A DNA stretch of 24,232 nt from Akkermansiaceae bacterium UBA2381 (GCA_002344215.1 DDSV01000046.1:1-24232); one strand, 5' to 3'. Shown: positions 1 to 7,740, numbered from the stretch's first letter. Notes: a model not told the origin generated them from the letters alone. Translations and numbers: made by a program.

Positions 1-171
1 GAAGGCCACAACCTGCAGGAGCACTCGATTGTGCTGGTGCGCGGCGGCCGTGTGAAAGATTTGCCAGGGGTGCGTTACCACATTGTTCGTGGTGCGCTCG
101 ATACCCTCGGCGTAGCCAAACGTATGCAGTCGCGCTCCAAATACGGAGCGAAACGACCGAAGGCGAAATGA
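1..171 (+). CDS. rpsL: 30S ribosomal protein S12, C-terminal part (5' end outside window)
   Basis: The frame is open from the first base and encodes the last 56 residues of S12, ending in a TGA at 169-171. The fragment contains the conserved loop VKDLPGVRYH followed by VRGALDTLG and the basic tail SKYGAKRPKAK, which is diagnostic of S12. S12 sits at the decoding centre of the 30S subunit and contributes to tRNA selection accuracy. Fragment residues K19 and D20 correspond to the well-known E. coli Lys near position 88 (streptomycin/accuracy site) and the neighbouring Asp that can be methylthiolated. Both carry the ordinary wild-type residue. The Lys43 region lies outside the window. The gene is followed 65 nt later by rpsG, the normal str-operon order, and its stop codon is embedded in a strong hairpin. 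Confidence 0.97.
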   Translation, partial: EGHNLQEHSIVLVRGGRVKDLPGVRYHIVRGALDTLGVAKRMQSRSKYGAKRPKAK

Positions 172-194
172 TTTGACCTCGGTCAGATCATTTC
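165..194 (+). promoter_or_regulatory. Hairpin spanning the rpsL stop in the rpsL-rpsG gap
   Basis: Bases 165-177 and 182-194 form a 13-bp stem with one T-G (U-G) wobble (173 with 186) and a CTCG tetraloop (178-181). The rpsL stop codon lies in the left arm. No T-run follows, so it does not look like an intrinsic terminator. In E. coli the rpsL-rpsG intercistronic RNA is the site where S7 binds to repress its own operon. Position therefore suggests an S7 autoregulatory element, but this is inference and no S7 contact sequence was matched. Confidence 0.5.
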
Positions 195-236
195 TCCGGC
201 GATACGAATGTTTTAGCTTTTGACTGAAATAATCCT

Positions 237-710
237 ATGTCCCGAAGAAAAAGAGTCTACAGCAAGCCGGAAAGGCGTGATGCCCGTTACGACAGTCCTG
301 TCGTTTCCAAGCTCGTCTCCAAAGTGATGCATCAGGGTAAGCGCGCTCTCGCCGAGCGGATTGTCTACGCGGCAATCGACCGGGCGAATGAGGGTGCTGA
401 ATCGGTGGATCCGGTCGAAGTCCTCAACCGCGCCGTCGAAAATGCGAAGCCGCGTGTTGAAGTGAAGAGTCGCCGTGTCGGTGGTGCAACGTATCAGGTC
501 CCGCTCGAAGTCTCCCTGGATCGCCAGGAAGCTCTCGCGATGCGCTGGATCGTTAATGCCGCTCGCAGCCGCCGCGGCACGCCGATGCACATTGCCCTCG
601 CGAATGAAATTCGCGACGCCAGCACCAATCAGGGTGTGGTGGTCCGCAAGCGCGACGAAACTCACAAGATGGCCCAGGCAAACCGTGCCTTCGCCCACTT
701 CCGCTGGTAA
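237..710 (+). CDS. rpsG: 30S ribosomal protein S7
   Basis: This 157-residue protein has the usual S7 length. It starts MSRRKRVYSKPERRDARYDS and carries the conserved blocks VNKVM-like (SKLVSKVMHQGKRALAE), ENAKPRVEVKSRRVGGATYQ and RWIVNAARSRRG, then the basic C-terminal helix ending HFRW. S7 is the primary binder of the 3' major domain of 16S rRNA and nucleates assembly of the 30S head. It also lies near the E-site tRNA. The ATG at 237 gives the standard N-terminus. No clear Shine-Dalgarno sequence precedes it (TTTGACTGAAATAATCCT). It lies 65 nt after rpsL and 54 nt before the likely fusA start, in classical str-operon order. S7 is the autoregulator of this operon in E. coli, and the hairpin just upstream may serve the same purpose here. 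Confidence 0.98.
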   Translation: MSRRKRVYSKPERRDARYDSPVVSKLVSKVMHQGKRALAERIVYAAIDRANEGAESVDPVEVLNRAVENAKPRVEVKSRRVGGATYQVPLEVSLDRQEALAMRWIVNAARSRRGTPMHIALANEIRDASTNQGVVVRKRDETHKMAQANRAFAHFRW

Positions 711-764
711 AATTTTCGCTGTAAAAACTCGGTGTCTACTGCCCTACAGACTGCTCCTGTTAAG

Positions 765-2909
765 ATGAGTGTTGGTCCTAACTCTCCTGATCGCGCGTTT
801 CCGCTTGAGCGGACCCGCAACATCGGGATTGCCGCGCACATTGATGCGGGGAAGACCACGCTCACTGAGCGCATTCTGTTCTACACGGGCATGATTCACA
901 AGATTGGCGAAGTCCATGACGGTCAGGCAACGACCGACTGGATGGAGCAGGAGCGCGCCCGCGGCATCACGATTACTTCCGCCGCAGTTACCTGCGAGTG
1001 GAAGCAGGTCGAGGAAGCCGGTGTTTACAAGCCATTCGTGGGTGAAAAACAGCGCGTCAACATCATTGACACTCCCGGTCACGTGGATTTCACGGCCGAG
1101 GTCGAGCGTTCCCTCCGGGTGCTTGATGGAGCGATCGTGGTTTTCTGCGGAGTTGCCGGAGTGCAGCCCCAGTCCGAGACGGTGTGGCGTCAGGCTTCCA
1201 AATACGGAGTTCCCCGCATCATCTTCGTCAACAAGATGGATCGCGTTGGGGCGAACTTCAACGCGGTCGTTGAAGATGTCCGGACCAAGCTCGGAACGAA
1301 TGCGCATGCGGTGCTGATTCCGATCGGAGCGGAGGACGAGCTCAAGGGTCAGATCGACGTGATCAACCTGAAGGCGGTTCTCTATTCGGACAATGATTTG
1401 CTCGGTTCGACCTACGAGGTGACCGAGTTGACGGACGACCAGCTCACCATCGCCCTGAAGGCCCGCGAGTCTCTCCTCGAGGCGCTGGCCGATGTGGATG
1501 AGGAAATCGGCCTCAAGTTTCTCGACGAGTCGGAAATTCTTCCCTCTGATATCAAGGCCGGGCTTCGCCGGGCGACGATCGCCAATGCCATCGTTCCGGT
1601 GGTGGGTGGATCGGCCTTCAAAAACAAGGGTATTCAGTATCTCCTCGATGCGGTGGTGGATTATCTCCCCAGCCCTCTCGAGATTCCGGCTGCCCAGGGA
1701 ATGGTGGCGGGCGATGACTCAGTCCTTCTTGAGGCTCCCGCCAACGACAACGGCCGCTTCTGTGCCCTTGCTTTCAAGCTCTGGTCCGACAAGTTCGTCG
1801 GCAAGCTCGTCTTTATCCGGGTCTACTCCGGTAAAGTCTCCAAGGGTGACAAGATTTTCAATTCCCGGACCGGCCGTGCCGAACGGGTGGGGCGACTCAT
1901 CCAGATCCAGTCGAACGACCACAAGGATATCGACACCTGCTATGCCGGTGATATCGCTGCGATCGTCGGACCCAAGTTTGCCCGCACCGGTGATACGCTG
2001 CATGCGGAAGGATTCGACATTATGCTTGAGCCGCCGGCTTTCCCGGTTCCGGTGATCTCGATGGCGGTGGAGCCCAAGACCACGGCCGATTCCGACAAAC
2101 TTTCAGAAGCGCTTCAGCGTCTCGCCGAAGAAGATCCCACTTTCGTTGTCTCAACGAACGAAGAGACCGGCCAGACCATCATTGCCGGCATGGGTGAGCT
2201 CCACCTCGAGATCATCCAGTCCCGCCTCGAGTCCGAGTATGCGGTCCGCACCAATGCGGGTAAACCTCAGATCGCCTACCGTGAGACGATCATGAAATCC
2301 GCCAATGGCGAATACAAGCTCGTCAAGCAAACCGGCGGCAAGGGCCAGTATGGTCATGTCATTCTTCGCGTCTCTCCGAACGAGCGCGGCAAGGGCTTTA
2401 CTCTCAACAACCGCATCGTCGGTGGCGAGATTCCTAAAGAATTTATCGGTGCCTGTGAGGCGGGGATTCGCGACTCGCTGAATAACGGAGTCATCCTAGG
2501 ATATCCGGTGGTTGATATCCATGTCGATCTGATCGGTGGTTCGAGCCACGATGTCGACTCGAACGAGCACGCTTTCAAAATTTCAGCAATTCTCGCGATG
2601 CGCGAGGCGTTTGCCGCTGCCGGCCCGGTCCTCCTGGAGCCCGTCATGCAGGTGAATGTGGATGTTCCGGACGAGTGTTCCGGAGATATTATCGGAGATC
2701 TCAATCGCCGTCGCGGGCGCATCTCCGAGGTGGATTCCCGTAACAACCTCAGCCATGTCCGGTCGGAAGTGCCGCTGGCGGAGATGTTCGGATATTCCAC
2801 CGATATGCGAAGCCTTTCCAAAGGGCGGGCGAGCTTCTCGATGGAGCCGCTCCGGTTTGAAGAAGTGCCAGCCGCCATTCTTGAGCGGATGACAGAGCAG
2901 TATGTGTGA
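765..2909 (+). CDS. fusA: Translation elongation factor G
   Basis: EF-G is the GTPase that drives tRNA-mRNA translocation and, with RRF, ribosome recycling. From the ATG at 765 the protein is 714 residues. Visible GTPase motifs are the P-loop AHIDAGKTT (about residues 24-32), the switch I region RGITITSAA, G3 DTPGH (102-106) and G4 NKMD (156-159). Downstream come domain II, the domain III-V signatures GMGELHLEI and GKGQYGHV, and the C-terminal GDLNRRRGRI block. An in-frame GTG at 732 would add 11 residues. I prefer 765 because it gives a family-typical N-terminus (MSVGPNSPDRAFPLERTRNIG), but neither start has a convincing Shine-Dalgarno sequence. The next gene is rpsJ, only 34 nt on. The tuf gene that often follows fusA is absent. 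Confidence 0.97.
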   Translation: MSVGPNSPDRAFPLERTRNIGIAAHIDAGKTTLTERILFYTGMIHKIGEVHDGQATTDWMEQERARGITITSAAVTCEWKQVEEAGVYKPFVGEKQRVNIIDTPGHVDFTAEVERSLRVLDGAIVVFCGVAGVQPQSETVWRQASKYGVPRIIFVNKMDRVGANFNAVVEDVRTKLGTNAHAVLIPIGAEDELKGQIDVINLKAVLYSDNDLLGSTYEVTELTDDQLTIALKARESLLEALADVDEEIGLKFLDESEILPSDIKAGLRRATIANAIVPVVGGSAFKNKGIQYLLDAVVDYLPSPLEIPAAQGMVAGDDSVLLEAPANDNGRFCALAFKLWSDKFVGKLVFIRVYSGKVSKGDKIFNSRTGRAERVGRLIQIQSNDHKDIDTCYAGDIAAIVGPKFARTGDTLHAEGFDIMLEPPAFPVPVISMAVEPKTTADSDKLSEALQRLAEEDPTFVVSTNEETGQTIIAGMGELHLEIIQSRLESEYAVRTNAGKPQIAYRETIMKSANGEYKLVKQTGGKGQYGHVILRVSPNERGKGFTLNNRIVGGEIPKEFIGACEAGIRDSLNNGVILGYPVVDIHVDLIGGSSHDVDSNEHAFKISAILAMREAFAAAGPVLLEPVMQVNVDVPDECSGDIIGDLNRRRGRISEVDSRNNLSHVRSEVPLAEMFGYSTDMRSLSKGRASFSMEPLRFEEVPAAILERMTEQYV

Positions 2910-2943
2910 CGCTAAATCATTTAATTTAAACGAGTAAACTGAA

Positions 2944-3252
2944 ATGCAGGGACAAAGTATTCGAATTCGGCTTCGGGCATACGATTCAAGGCTTCTTGAC
3001 AAGTCTACGATGGACATCGTTGAAACCGCCAAGCGCACCGGGGCACGCGTCGCCGGTCCGATCCCACTTCCTACCCGCATTGAAAAGTTCAGTGTGAACC
3101 GCTCTCCCCACGTCAACAAGAAGTCGGCGGAGCAGTTCGAAATCCGGACTCACAAGAGACTTCTCGACATCGTCGAGCCGACCTCAAGAACGGTGGATGA
3201 ACTGAAAAAATTGAACCTCCCCGCCGGTGTTGATATCACCATCAAAATCTAA
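2944..3252 (+). CDS. rpsJ: 30S ribosomal protein S10
   Basis: This 102-residue protein matches the usual S10 length. It has IRIRLRAYDSRLLDKS at the N-terminus, the loop GPIPLPTRIEKFSVNRSPHV that reaches into the 30S head, and the closing FEIRTHKRLLDIVEP block. S10 is a head protein of the small subunit and, as NusE, is also a partner of NusB and NusG in antitermination and transcription-translation coupling. It is the first gene of the S10 section but starts just 34 nt after fusA. No promoter is evident between them, so str and S10 genes look like one transcription unit. The upstream stretch (AAACGAGTAAACTGAA) lacks a strong ribosome-binding site. Confidence 0.98.
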   Translation: MQGQSIRIRLRAYDSRLLDKSTMDIVETAKRTGARVAGPIPLPTRIEKFSVNRSPHVNKKSAEQFEIRTHKRLLDIVEPTSRTVDELKKLNLPAGVDITIKI

Positions 3253-3292
3253 GCGGGTCAGAGCCTGGAACCTTTAAGCAACGACGACTGCA

Positions 3293-3994
3293 ATGAGCAT
3301 CGGAATAATTGGAAAAAAAGTGGGAATGACTCGCATCTTCAACGAAGAAGGTGTGGCGGTCGCGGTCACTGTTATCGATATCAGTGACAACGTTTTCCTC
3401 CAGAAGAAGACTTCGGAAAAGGATGGGTATACCGCCGTTCAGGTGGGTTACGGGGACCAGAAGGAATCCCGTCTCAACCGCGCCGAACTCGGACATTTGA
3501 AGGCAAGCGGGTCAAAACCCAAGCGCAAGATTCTTGAGTTTCGTCTCGAGAGTGACGAGCAGCTTCCGGAAGTCAGCCATCCCGGTCTCGATCTCTTTGA
3601 CGAAGGTCAGTGGGTCGATGTGATCGGAACAAGCAAGGGCAAGGGCTTTCAGGGTGTCATGAGACGTTTCAACTTCTCGGGTCAGCCTCAGGCGCACGGT
3701 CACATGATGCACCGCCGGACAGGTGGTATCGGGGCGGGAACCGACCCGGGCCGCGTTTGGAAGGGTAAGGCAATGCCCGGTCGTCAGGGAAATGACCGCA
3801 AGACGGTCCAGAACCTGAAGATCGTTCAGAAGCGTCCCGCCGATAACGTTATTCTCGTGAGCGGTGCCGTTCCGGGTGCCAATGGAGGCTATGTCGTCAT
3901 TCGTCCGGCCAAGAAAAAAGAAGGTCCGGTCCGTAACCTCAAGGCTGGCGGAGCGCCGGCTGCAGCAACCCCTGAGGAGGGCGGCGAAAGCTGA
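3293..3994 (+). CDS. rplC: 50S ribosomal protein L3
   Basis: The protein has 233 residues. It opens with MSIGIIGKKVGMTRIF and carries the L3 signature GKGFQGVMRRFNF and the long loop GHMMHRRTGGIGAGTDPGRV that reaches toward the peptidyl transferase centre. L3 is an early assembly protein of the 50S subunit. The Gln that PrmB methylates in E. coli (GSIGQN context) is replaced here by Ala (GGIGAG), as in many bacteria. After the core, about 25 residues form an extra tail rich in Lys and then Ala, Gly and Glu (KKKEGPVRNLKAGGAPAAA to the end). It starts 40 nt after rpsJ and precedes rplD, the standard S10 order. Confidence 0.97.
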   Translation: MSIGIIGKKVGMTRIFNEEGVAVAVTVIDISDNVFLQKKTSEKDGYTAVQVGYGDQKESRLNRAELGHLKASGSKPKRKILEFRLESDEQLPEVSHPGLDLFDEGQWVDVIGTSKGKGFQGVMRRFNFSGQPQAHGHMMHRRTGGIGAGTDPGRVWKGKAMPGRQGNDRKTVQNLKIVQKRPADNVILVSGAVPGANGGYVVIRPAKKKEGPVRNLKAGGAPAAATPEEGGES

Positions 3995-4037
3995 TTCCTG
4001 AAACCCGAATCCTGATTCAACCGAAGGAAATTTAAAG

Positions 4038-4655
4038 ATGGCAGCTAAGACTCTCAATCTCGAAGGCGCGAAAAAGGCCAGCATCACCCTCGTGGAAGAT
4101 GCCGACCGCGGTCGCCAGGCCGTTCACGACGTGATCGTCGCGATGCACGCAAATCGTCGCAGCGGAACCGCTCATACCAAGACCCGTGGCGAAGTATCGG
4201 CGACCGGTAAAAAACCGTTCAAGCAAAAGGGAACCGGACGCGCCCGTCAGGGTGGTAACGCTTCCCCGACCCACCGTGGTGGTGGTGTGGCTTTCGGTCC
4301 CCGTTATCGTGACTACTCCAAGAAGGTGAACCGGACGACTCGTCGTCTCGCCTTCTCCAAGGCTCTCACCGAGCGGATCGCTGAAGAGGATGTTCTCACG
4401 ATCGCCGATTTCGCCATCTCCGACGGAAAGACCAGTTCTTTCGTCAAGGAAGTGAGCGGACTTGCCGGCGTGGTGAAGCGTGTCCTCATCGTGGGTAACG
4501 ACTTCTCCGAAGAAACGAAGCGGGCAGCCCGGAACTGCCAGTCGGCTCTCCTCATTTCGGCTCACGAAGTGAACACGGAGCAGCTCCTCCACTACAGCAA
4601 GATTGTGATCGTGGAGTCAGCCCTCGAAACACTCGCCGCCCGGACCGCCAACTGA
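4038..4655 (+). CDS. rplD: 50S ribosomal protein L4
   Basis: The length of 205 residues is normal for L4. The family signature is the extended loop with KTRGEVSATGKKPFKQKGTG, RARQGGNASPTHRGGG and AFGPRYRDY, which lines the peptide exit tunnel. The C-terminal alpha/beta domain (RVLIVGNDFSEETKRAARN) binds 23S rRNA domain I. In gammaproteobacteria L4 represses the S10 operon by transcription attenuation and translational control. The leader for that control would have to be outside this window, and nothing like it is seen upstream of rpsJ. A purine-rich AAGGAAA about 8-10 nt upstream of the ATG serves as a fair ribosome-binding site. Confidence 0.97.
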   Translation: MAAKTLNLEGAKKASITLVEDADRGRQAVHDVIVAMHANRRSGTAHTKTRGEVSATGKKPFKQKGTGRARQGGNASPTHRGGGVAFGPRYRDYSKKVNRTTRRLAFSKALTERIAEEDVLTIADFAISDGKTSSFVKEVSGLAGVVKRVLIVGNDFSEETKRAARNCQSALLISAHEVNTEQLLHYSKIVIVESALETLAARTAN

Positions 4656-4677
4656 GACCGATAACCGGCAATACAGC

Positions 4678-4962
4678 ATGAAAGATATTTTCCAAGTCAT
4701 CGATACCATCCAGCTCAGCGAGAAGGCCACCCTGCTCACCGAAACGAACAACGAGTATGTGTTCAAGGTGAACCGCCACGCCAACAAGCTGGAGATCCGC
4801 CAGGCCGTTGAAAAGCTTTTCGGAAAGAAAGTCGCCGCCGTTCGCACCGCGAACTACGACGGGAAGAAGAAGCGCGAGCGTCGTGCCGATTTCGGCCGGA
4901 CCAAGGCGTGGAAGAAAGCCTTCGTTCGCCTCAAGGAGGGCGAAACCATTGAATTTGTCTAA
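4678..4962 (+). CDS. rplW: 50S ribosomal protein L23
   Basis: This 94-residue protein has the L23 core LSEKATLLTETNNEYVFKV, then KLEIRQAVEKLFGKKVAAV and the basic loop YDGKKKRERRADFGR that threads toward the exit tunnel. L23 lies at the tunnel exit and is the docking site for trigger factor and SRP. Family knowledge places the trigger-factor contact in the short acidic segment VFKVNRHANK-like region. The start at 4678 lies 22 nt after rplD with no Shine-Dalgarno sequence, which suggests translational coupling in the operon. Confidence 0.97.
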   Translation: MKDIFQVIDTIQLSEKATLLTETNNEYVFKVNRHANKLEIRQAVEKLFGKKVAAVRTANYDGKKKRERRADFGRTKAWKKAFVRLKEGETIEFV

Positions 4963-4982
4963 CCACTAAAGCTTACACAGCC

Positions 4983-5831
4983 ATGGGTTTAAAATCTTAC
5001 AGACCAATCACACCGTCCAGCCGTTACAAGCTGTTGCCGGACTTTGAGGAAGTGACCGCTTCTTCACCGGAGAAGAGCCTTTGTCGCCCTCTCAAAAAGT
5101 CGGGTGGACGGAACAATCAAGGCCGCATCACCTGCCGTCACAAGGGTGGTGGACACAAGCGCAAGTATCGCCTCATCGACTTCAAGCGTTCGCGCCGGGA
5201 CGAAGTGGCCAAGGTGGTTTCGATCGAATACGATCCCAACCGTACGGCGCGTATTGCCCTGATCGAGTATCCCGACAGCCAGCGCTCCTACATCATTGCT
5301 CCGAAAGGACTTGAAGTGGATGGTGTCGTCTCCGCAGGGGAAAATGCTCCGATCAAACCGGGTTGCGCCCTTCCTCTGGGCAACATCCCGACCGGATCAA
5401 CGATTCACAACGTCGAGCTCACACCGGGCAAGGGCGGCCAGATTGCGCGAAGCGCGGGTCAGGGCTGTATCCTCTCCAACCGCGAAGGAAACTACGCGCT
5501 GGTGAAACTTCCCTCCGGTGAGATTCGCAAGATTCACACGAGCTGTTATGCCACGATCGGAACGGTCGGCAACATTCAGCATGAGCAGGTTGTCAGTGCC
5601 AAGGCGGGTCGCTCGCGCTGGCTTGGTATTCGCCCCACCGTCCGCGGTATGTGTATGAACCCCGTCGATCACCCGAATGGTGGTGGTGAGGGCAAGTCGA
5701 AGTCGGGTGGTGGTCGTCAGCACCTTAAGAGTCCCTGGGGGCATGCCAAAGGGCAGAAGACCCGCCAGAAGTACAAGGGTAGTGACAAGTTCATCATTGA
5801 GCGCCGCAAGACCAAGAAGCGTCGCCGTTAA
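4983..5831 (+). CDS. rplB: 50S ribosomal protein L2
   Basis: At 282 residues it is of normal L2 length. Conserved parts are SGGRNNQGRITCRHKGGGHK near the N-terminus, the central SH3/OB regions (IEYDPNRTARIALIEYPD), and the C-terminal GIRPTVRGMCMNPVDHPNGG with the following glycine/lysine-rich HLKSPWGHAKGQKTR. The His in VDHPNGGGEG is the conserved residue close to the peptidyl transferase centre (His229 region of E. coli). L2 is needed for subunit association and tRNA binding. It starts 20 nt after rplW without a visible ribosome-binding site, which again suggests coupled translation. Confidence 0.98.
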   Translation: MGLKSYRPITPSSRYKLLPDFEEVTASSPEKSLCRPLKKSGGRNNQGRITCRHKGGGHKRKYRLIDFKRSRRDEVAKVVSIEYDPNRTARIALIEYPDSQRSYIIAPKGLEVDGVVSAGENAPIKPGCALPLGNIPTGSTIHNVELTPGKGGQIARSAGQGCILSNREGNYALVKLPSGEIRKIHTSCYATIGTVGNIQHEQVVSAKAGRSRWLGIRPTVRGMCMNPVDHPNGGGEGKSKSGGGRQHLKSPWGHAKGQKTRQKYKGSDKFIIERRKTKKRRR

Positions 5832-5859
5832 TCCAGTTTGAAATCAGAGAGAAATTATT

Positions 5860-6138
5860 ATGGGTCGTTCACTTAAAAAAGGACCGTTTATTGATCAGAA
5901 ACTTCTGATCAAGATCGATGACATGAACGAGGCCGGGCAGAAACGCCCGATCAAGACATGGTCACGTCGCTCGATGATCACACCGGATTTCGTGGGACAC
6001 ACCTTCCTGGTTCATAACGGGAAAGACTTCAATTCCGTCTTCGTGACGGAGAACATGGTCGGCCACAAGCTGGGTGAGTTTTCGCTGACCCGCAAATTCG
6101 GCGGTCACAGCGGACACAATCCGAAAATCAAAGGTTAA
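5860..6138 (+). CDS. rpsS: 30S ribosomal protein S19
   Basis: This 92-residue S19 has the signature MGRSLKKGPFIDQKLL, then IKTWSRRSMITPDFVGHTF, VHNGKDFNSVFVTENMVGHK and LGEFSLTRKF. S19 forms a complex with S13 in the head of the 30S subunit near the A-site tRNA. A purine stretch AGAGAGAAA precedes the ATG. In almost all bacteria the next gene is rplV. Here a gene for an exported protein is inserted between the two, with 40 nt and 23 nt gaps. Confidence 0.98.
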   Translation: MGRSLKKGPFIDQKLLIKIDDMNEAGQKRPIKTWSRRSMITPDFVGHTFLVHNGKDFNSVFVTENMVGHKLGEFSLTRKFGGHSGHNPKIKG

Positions 6139-6178
6139 TCACTTCAGGGTCTCCCTCTCAAAACTTCTTCAACTCCTC

Positions 6179-6982
6179 ATGCGATACTCCCGTCATCTCA
6201 CCCTTATGCAGCGCGCCGCCTTTGCGGTAGCGATGGCAGGGGTGTGGACGGTCGGGTTGTCCGCCCAGAGCGAGCCTTCGGTTGAATCAATCGAGGTGAA
6301 GGAGTTGAAGGCGGCTCTCGAGCTTTCTCAAAATCAACTGGCGGTCGAGCAGAAGCGAAGCGCCGATCTTGAGACCCAGCGGAAGGCGCTCGTTGAGAGT
6401 CTCTCCGAGGCGGTTCGGGTGAGTGAGGAGCAGATGGTTTCCGCGAGAGAGACCGAGTTGAAGCTTCAGGCCTTCGGGGTGGATCTGTTCACCCAGGATG
6501 ACAACAGTATCGAACAGCGCCTTCTCAAGGCGGTTCGCGATCTCGACATCGCCCAGCAGGAAATCGACCGGAGAACATCCGCGATTCTGCAGCTGAGTGA
6601 GGCTTTCCTGAAGGTATTGAACGCTTCCACCGGGCTGGCGGAGAAAGACAAGGCCGAGGCCGAGTCCGCCATCGCCGCGGCCAATGGAGCCCTTGCAACC
6701 GCTTCCGCAGACGGGGAAGAAGTGGCCGATGTTTCAAAATCACGCGTGATCAGTGTCGACAGCGGTGTCGGTCTGATCGTGGTCAATGCGGGACGCCGGA
6801 GTGGTATCCGGGTCGGGACACCGATCGCGGTGCTCCGGGGCGAGAAGCCGGTTTATTCCGCGATGGTAGTGGATGTTCGGGACGCCATCTCCGGTGCTGT
6901 CCTTCAGGACCGGATGGTTGCAGAAGGGGATGTTGAGGTCGGTGATGGAATCCGCCTGCTCCCTGTTCAGAGAAATTTATAA
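6179..6982 (+). CDS. Exported coiled-coil protein of unknown function inserted in the S10 cluster
   Basis: I do not recognise a named family. The 267-residue product starts with a Sec signal peptide: a basic start, hydrophobic AAFAVAMAGVWTVGL and probable cleavage after LSA near residue 29. An alternative ATG at 6206 (residue 10) would give a more compact signal. Residues about 35-185 are charged and helical with heptad-like spacing (KELKAALELSQNQLAVEQKR and on), so a coiled coil is likely. Residues 188-262 form a small beta-rich domain with a GLIVVNAGRRSGIRVGTPIA pattern. That pattern resembles C-terminal beta domains of envelope proteins such as FlgT or MreC-like modules; the resemblance is loose. 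It lies between rpsS and rplV on the same strand with short gaps and no evident terminator, so it should be co-transcribed with ribosomal genes. The likely location is the periplasm. Confidence 0.85.
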   Translation: MRYSRHLTLMQRAAFAVAMAGVWTVGLSAQSEPSVESIEVKELKAALELSQNQLAVEQKRSADLETQRKALVESLSEAVRVSEEQMVSARETELKLQAFGVDLFTQDDNSIEQRLLKAVRDLDIAQQEIDRRTSAILQLSEAFLKVLNASTGLAEKDKAEAESAIAAANGALATASADGEEVADVSKSRVISVDSGVGLIVVNAGRRSGIRVGTPIAVLRGEKPVYSAMVVDVRDAISGAVLQDRMVAEGDVEVGDGIRLLPVQRNL

Positions 6983-7005
6983 GAGAGAATCAATTAATTA
7001 GAATC

Positions 7006-7716
7006 ATGGACGTCACTTCGACATATAAATTTGCCAGAATCTCGGCGCGCAAGGCTCGCGACGTGGCAAGGGAAATTCAGGGCCTGCCGGTCTCCGCCGC
7101 CCTCGATATTCTCAACTTCACTCCCCGCAAGGGTGCTGAGCTTTTCAGCAAGACGATGAAGACGGCGCTTGCTGATGCCGAGAACAATTTCGAACTCTCC
7201 GTCGACGGCCTCTACGTCAAGAGCGCTGTGGTCGGCGAAGGCCCGACCTTCAAGCGTTTCAAGGCACGTGCCCGTGGCTCTGCCGCACCGATTCGCAAGC
7301 GCACCAGTCATCTTACGGTGATCCTCTCCAATGAGGGTGGCCCCGAGGCGAGAGCCCCCCGCGCCGCCAAGTCGGCGAAAACCGCAGCAGAGGCCAAGCC
7401 TGCGAAAGCCGCTGCGACCAAGGCCGCCGCAAAACCGGCAAAAGACTCCTCCGCAGGAAGAGTTGACGAAGCCCGCGGAATGGTTTATGACTCCGCCCCC
7501 GCCGAAGTTGACGATCTGAAACTGATCAGTGGAGTTGGCCCCGTTCTCGAGGAGAAGCTCAATTCCGTAGGTATCTATCGTTTCGAGCAGATCGCAAACT
7601 GGTCCGAGCGGAACATGCAGGAATTTGACGAGCTTCTCTCGTTCAAAGGACGCATCGAAAGGGAAGAGTGGTTAAAGCAGGCGAAGACGCTCCACGAGGA
7701 GAAATACGGCAAGTGA
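7006..7716 (+). CDS. rplV: 50S ribosomal protein L22 with C-terminal helix-hairpin-helix domain
   Basis: Residues 1 to about 112 are a complete L22: FARISARKARDVAREIQGLP, ILNFTPRKGAELFSKTMKTA, and the tunnel-lining hairpin GPTFKRFKARARGSAAPIRK. L22 helps form the narrow part of the exit tunnel. Residues about 113-165 are a low-complexity Ala/Lys/Pro linker. Residues 169-236 are an extra domain, DDLKLISGVGPVLEEKLNSV followed by FEQIANWS and FKGRIEREEWLKQAK. This closely matches the helix-hairpin-helix module known at the C-terminus of alphaproteobacterial L21 and some NuoE proteins. Normal L22 is about 110-120 residues, so the gene is doubled in length. The frame is unbroken and the start fits the family. 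I do not recall this fusion on L22. Confidence 0.95.
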   Translation: MDVTSTYKFARISARKARDVAREIQGLPVSAALDILNFTPRKGAELFSKTMKTALADAENNFELSVDGLYVKSAVVGEGPTFKRFKARARGSAAPIRKRTSHLTVILSNEGGPEARAPRAAKSAKTAAEAKPAKAAATKAAAKPAKDSSAGRVDEARGMVYDSAPAEVDDLKLISGVGPVLEEKLNSVGIYRFEQIANWSERNMQEFDELLSFKGRIEREEWLKQAKTLHEEKYGK

Positions 7717-7740
7717 TTCAATACCAAATTTGATTTTTTT

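Noticed and set aside
732..764. GTG start at 732 for EF-G
   Set aside because: It would add 11 residues not typical of EF-G; the ATG at 765 gives a family-like N-terminus. The choice is not certain.
3986..4018. CTGATTC direct repeats and GATTC/GAATC pair in the rplC-rplD gap
   Set aside because: Arms are 5-7 nt and easily due to chance.
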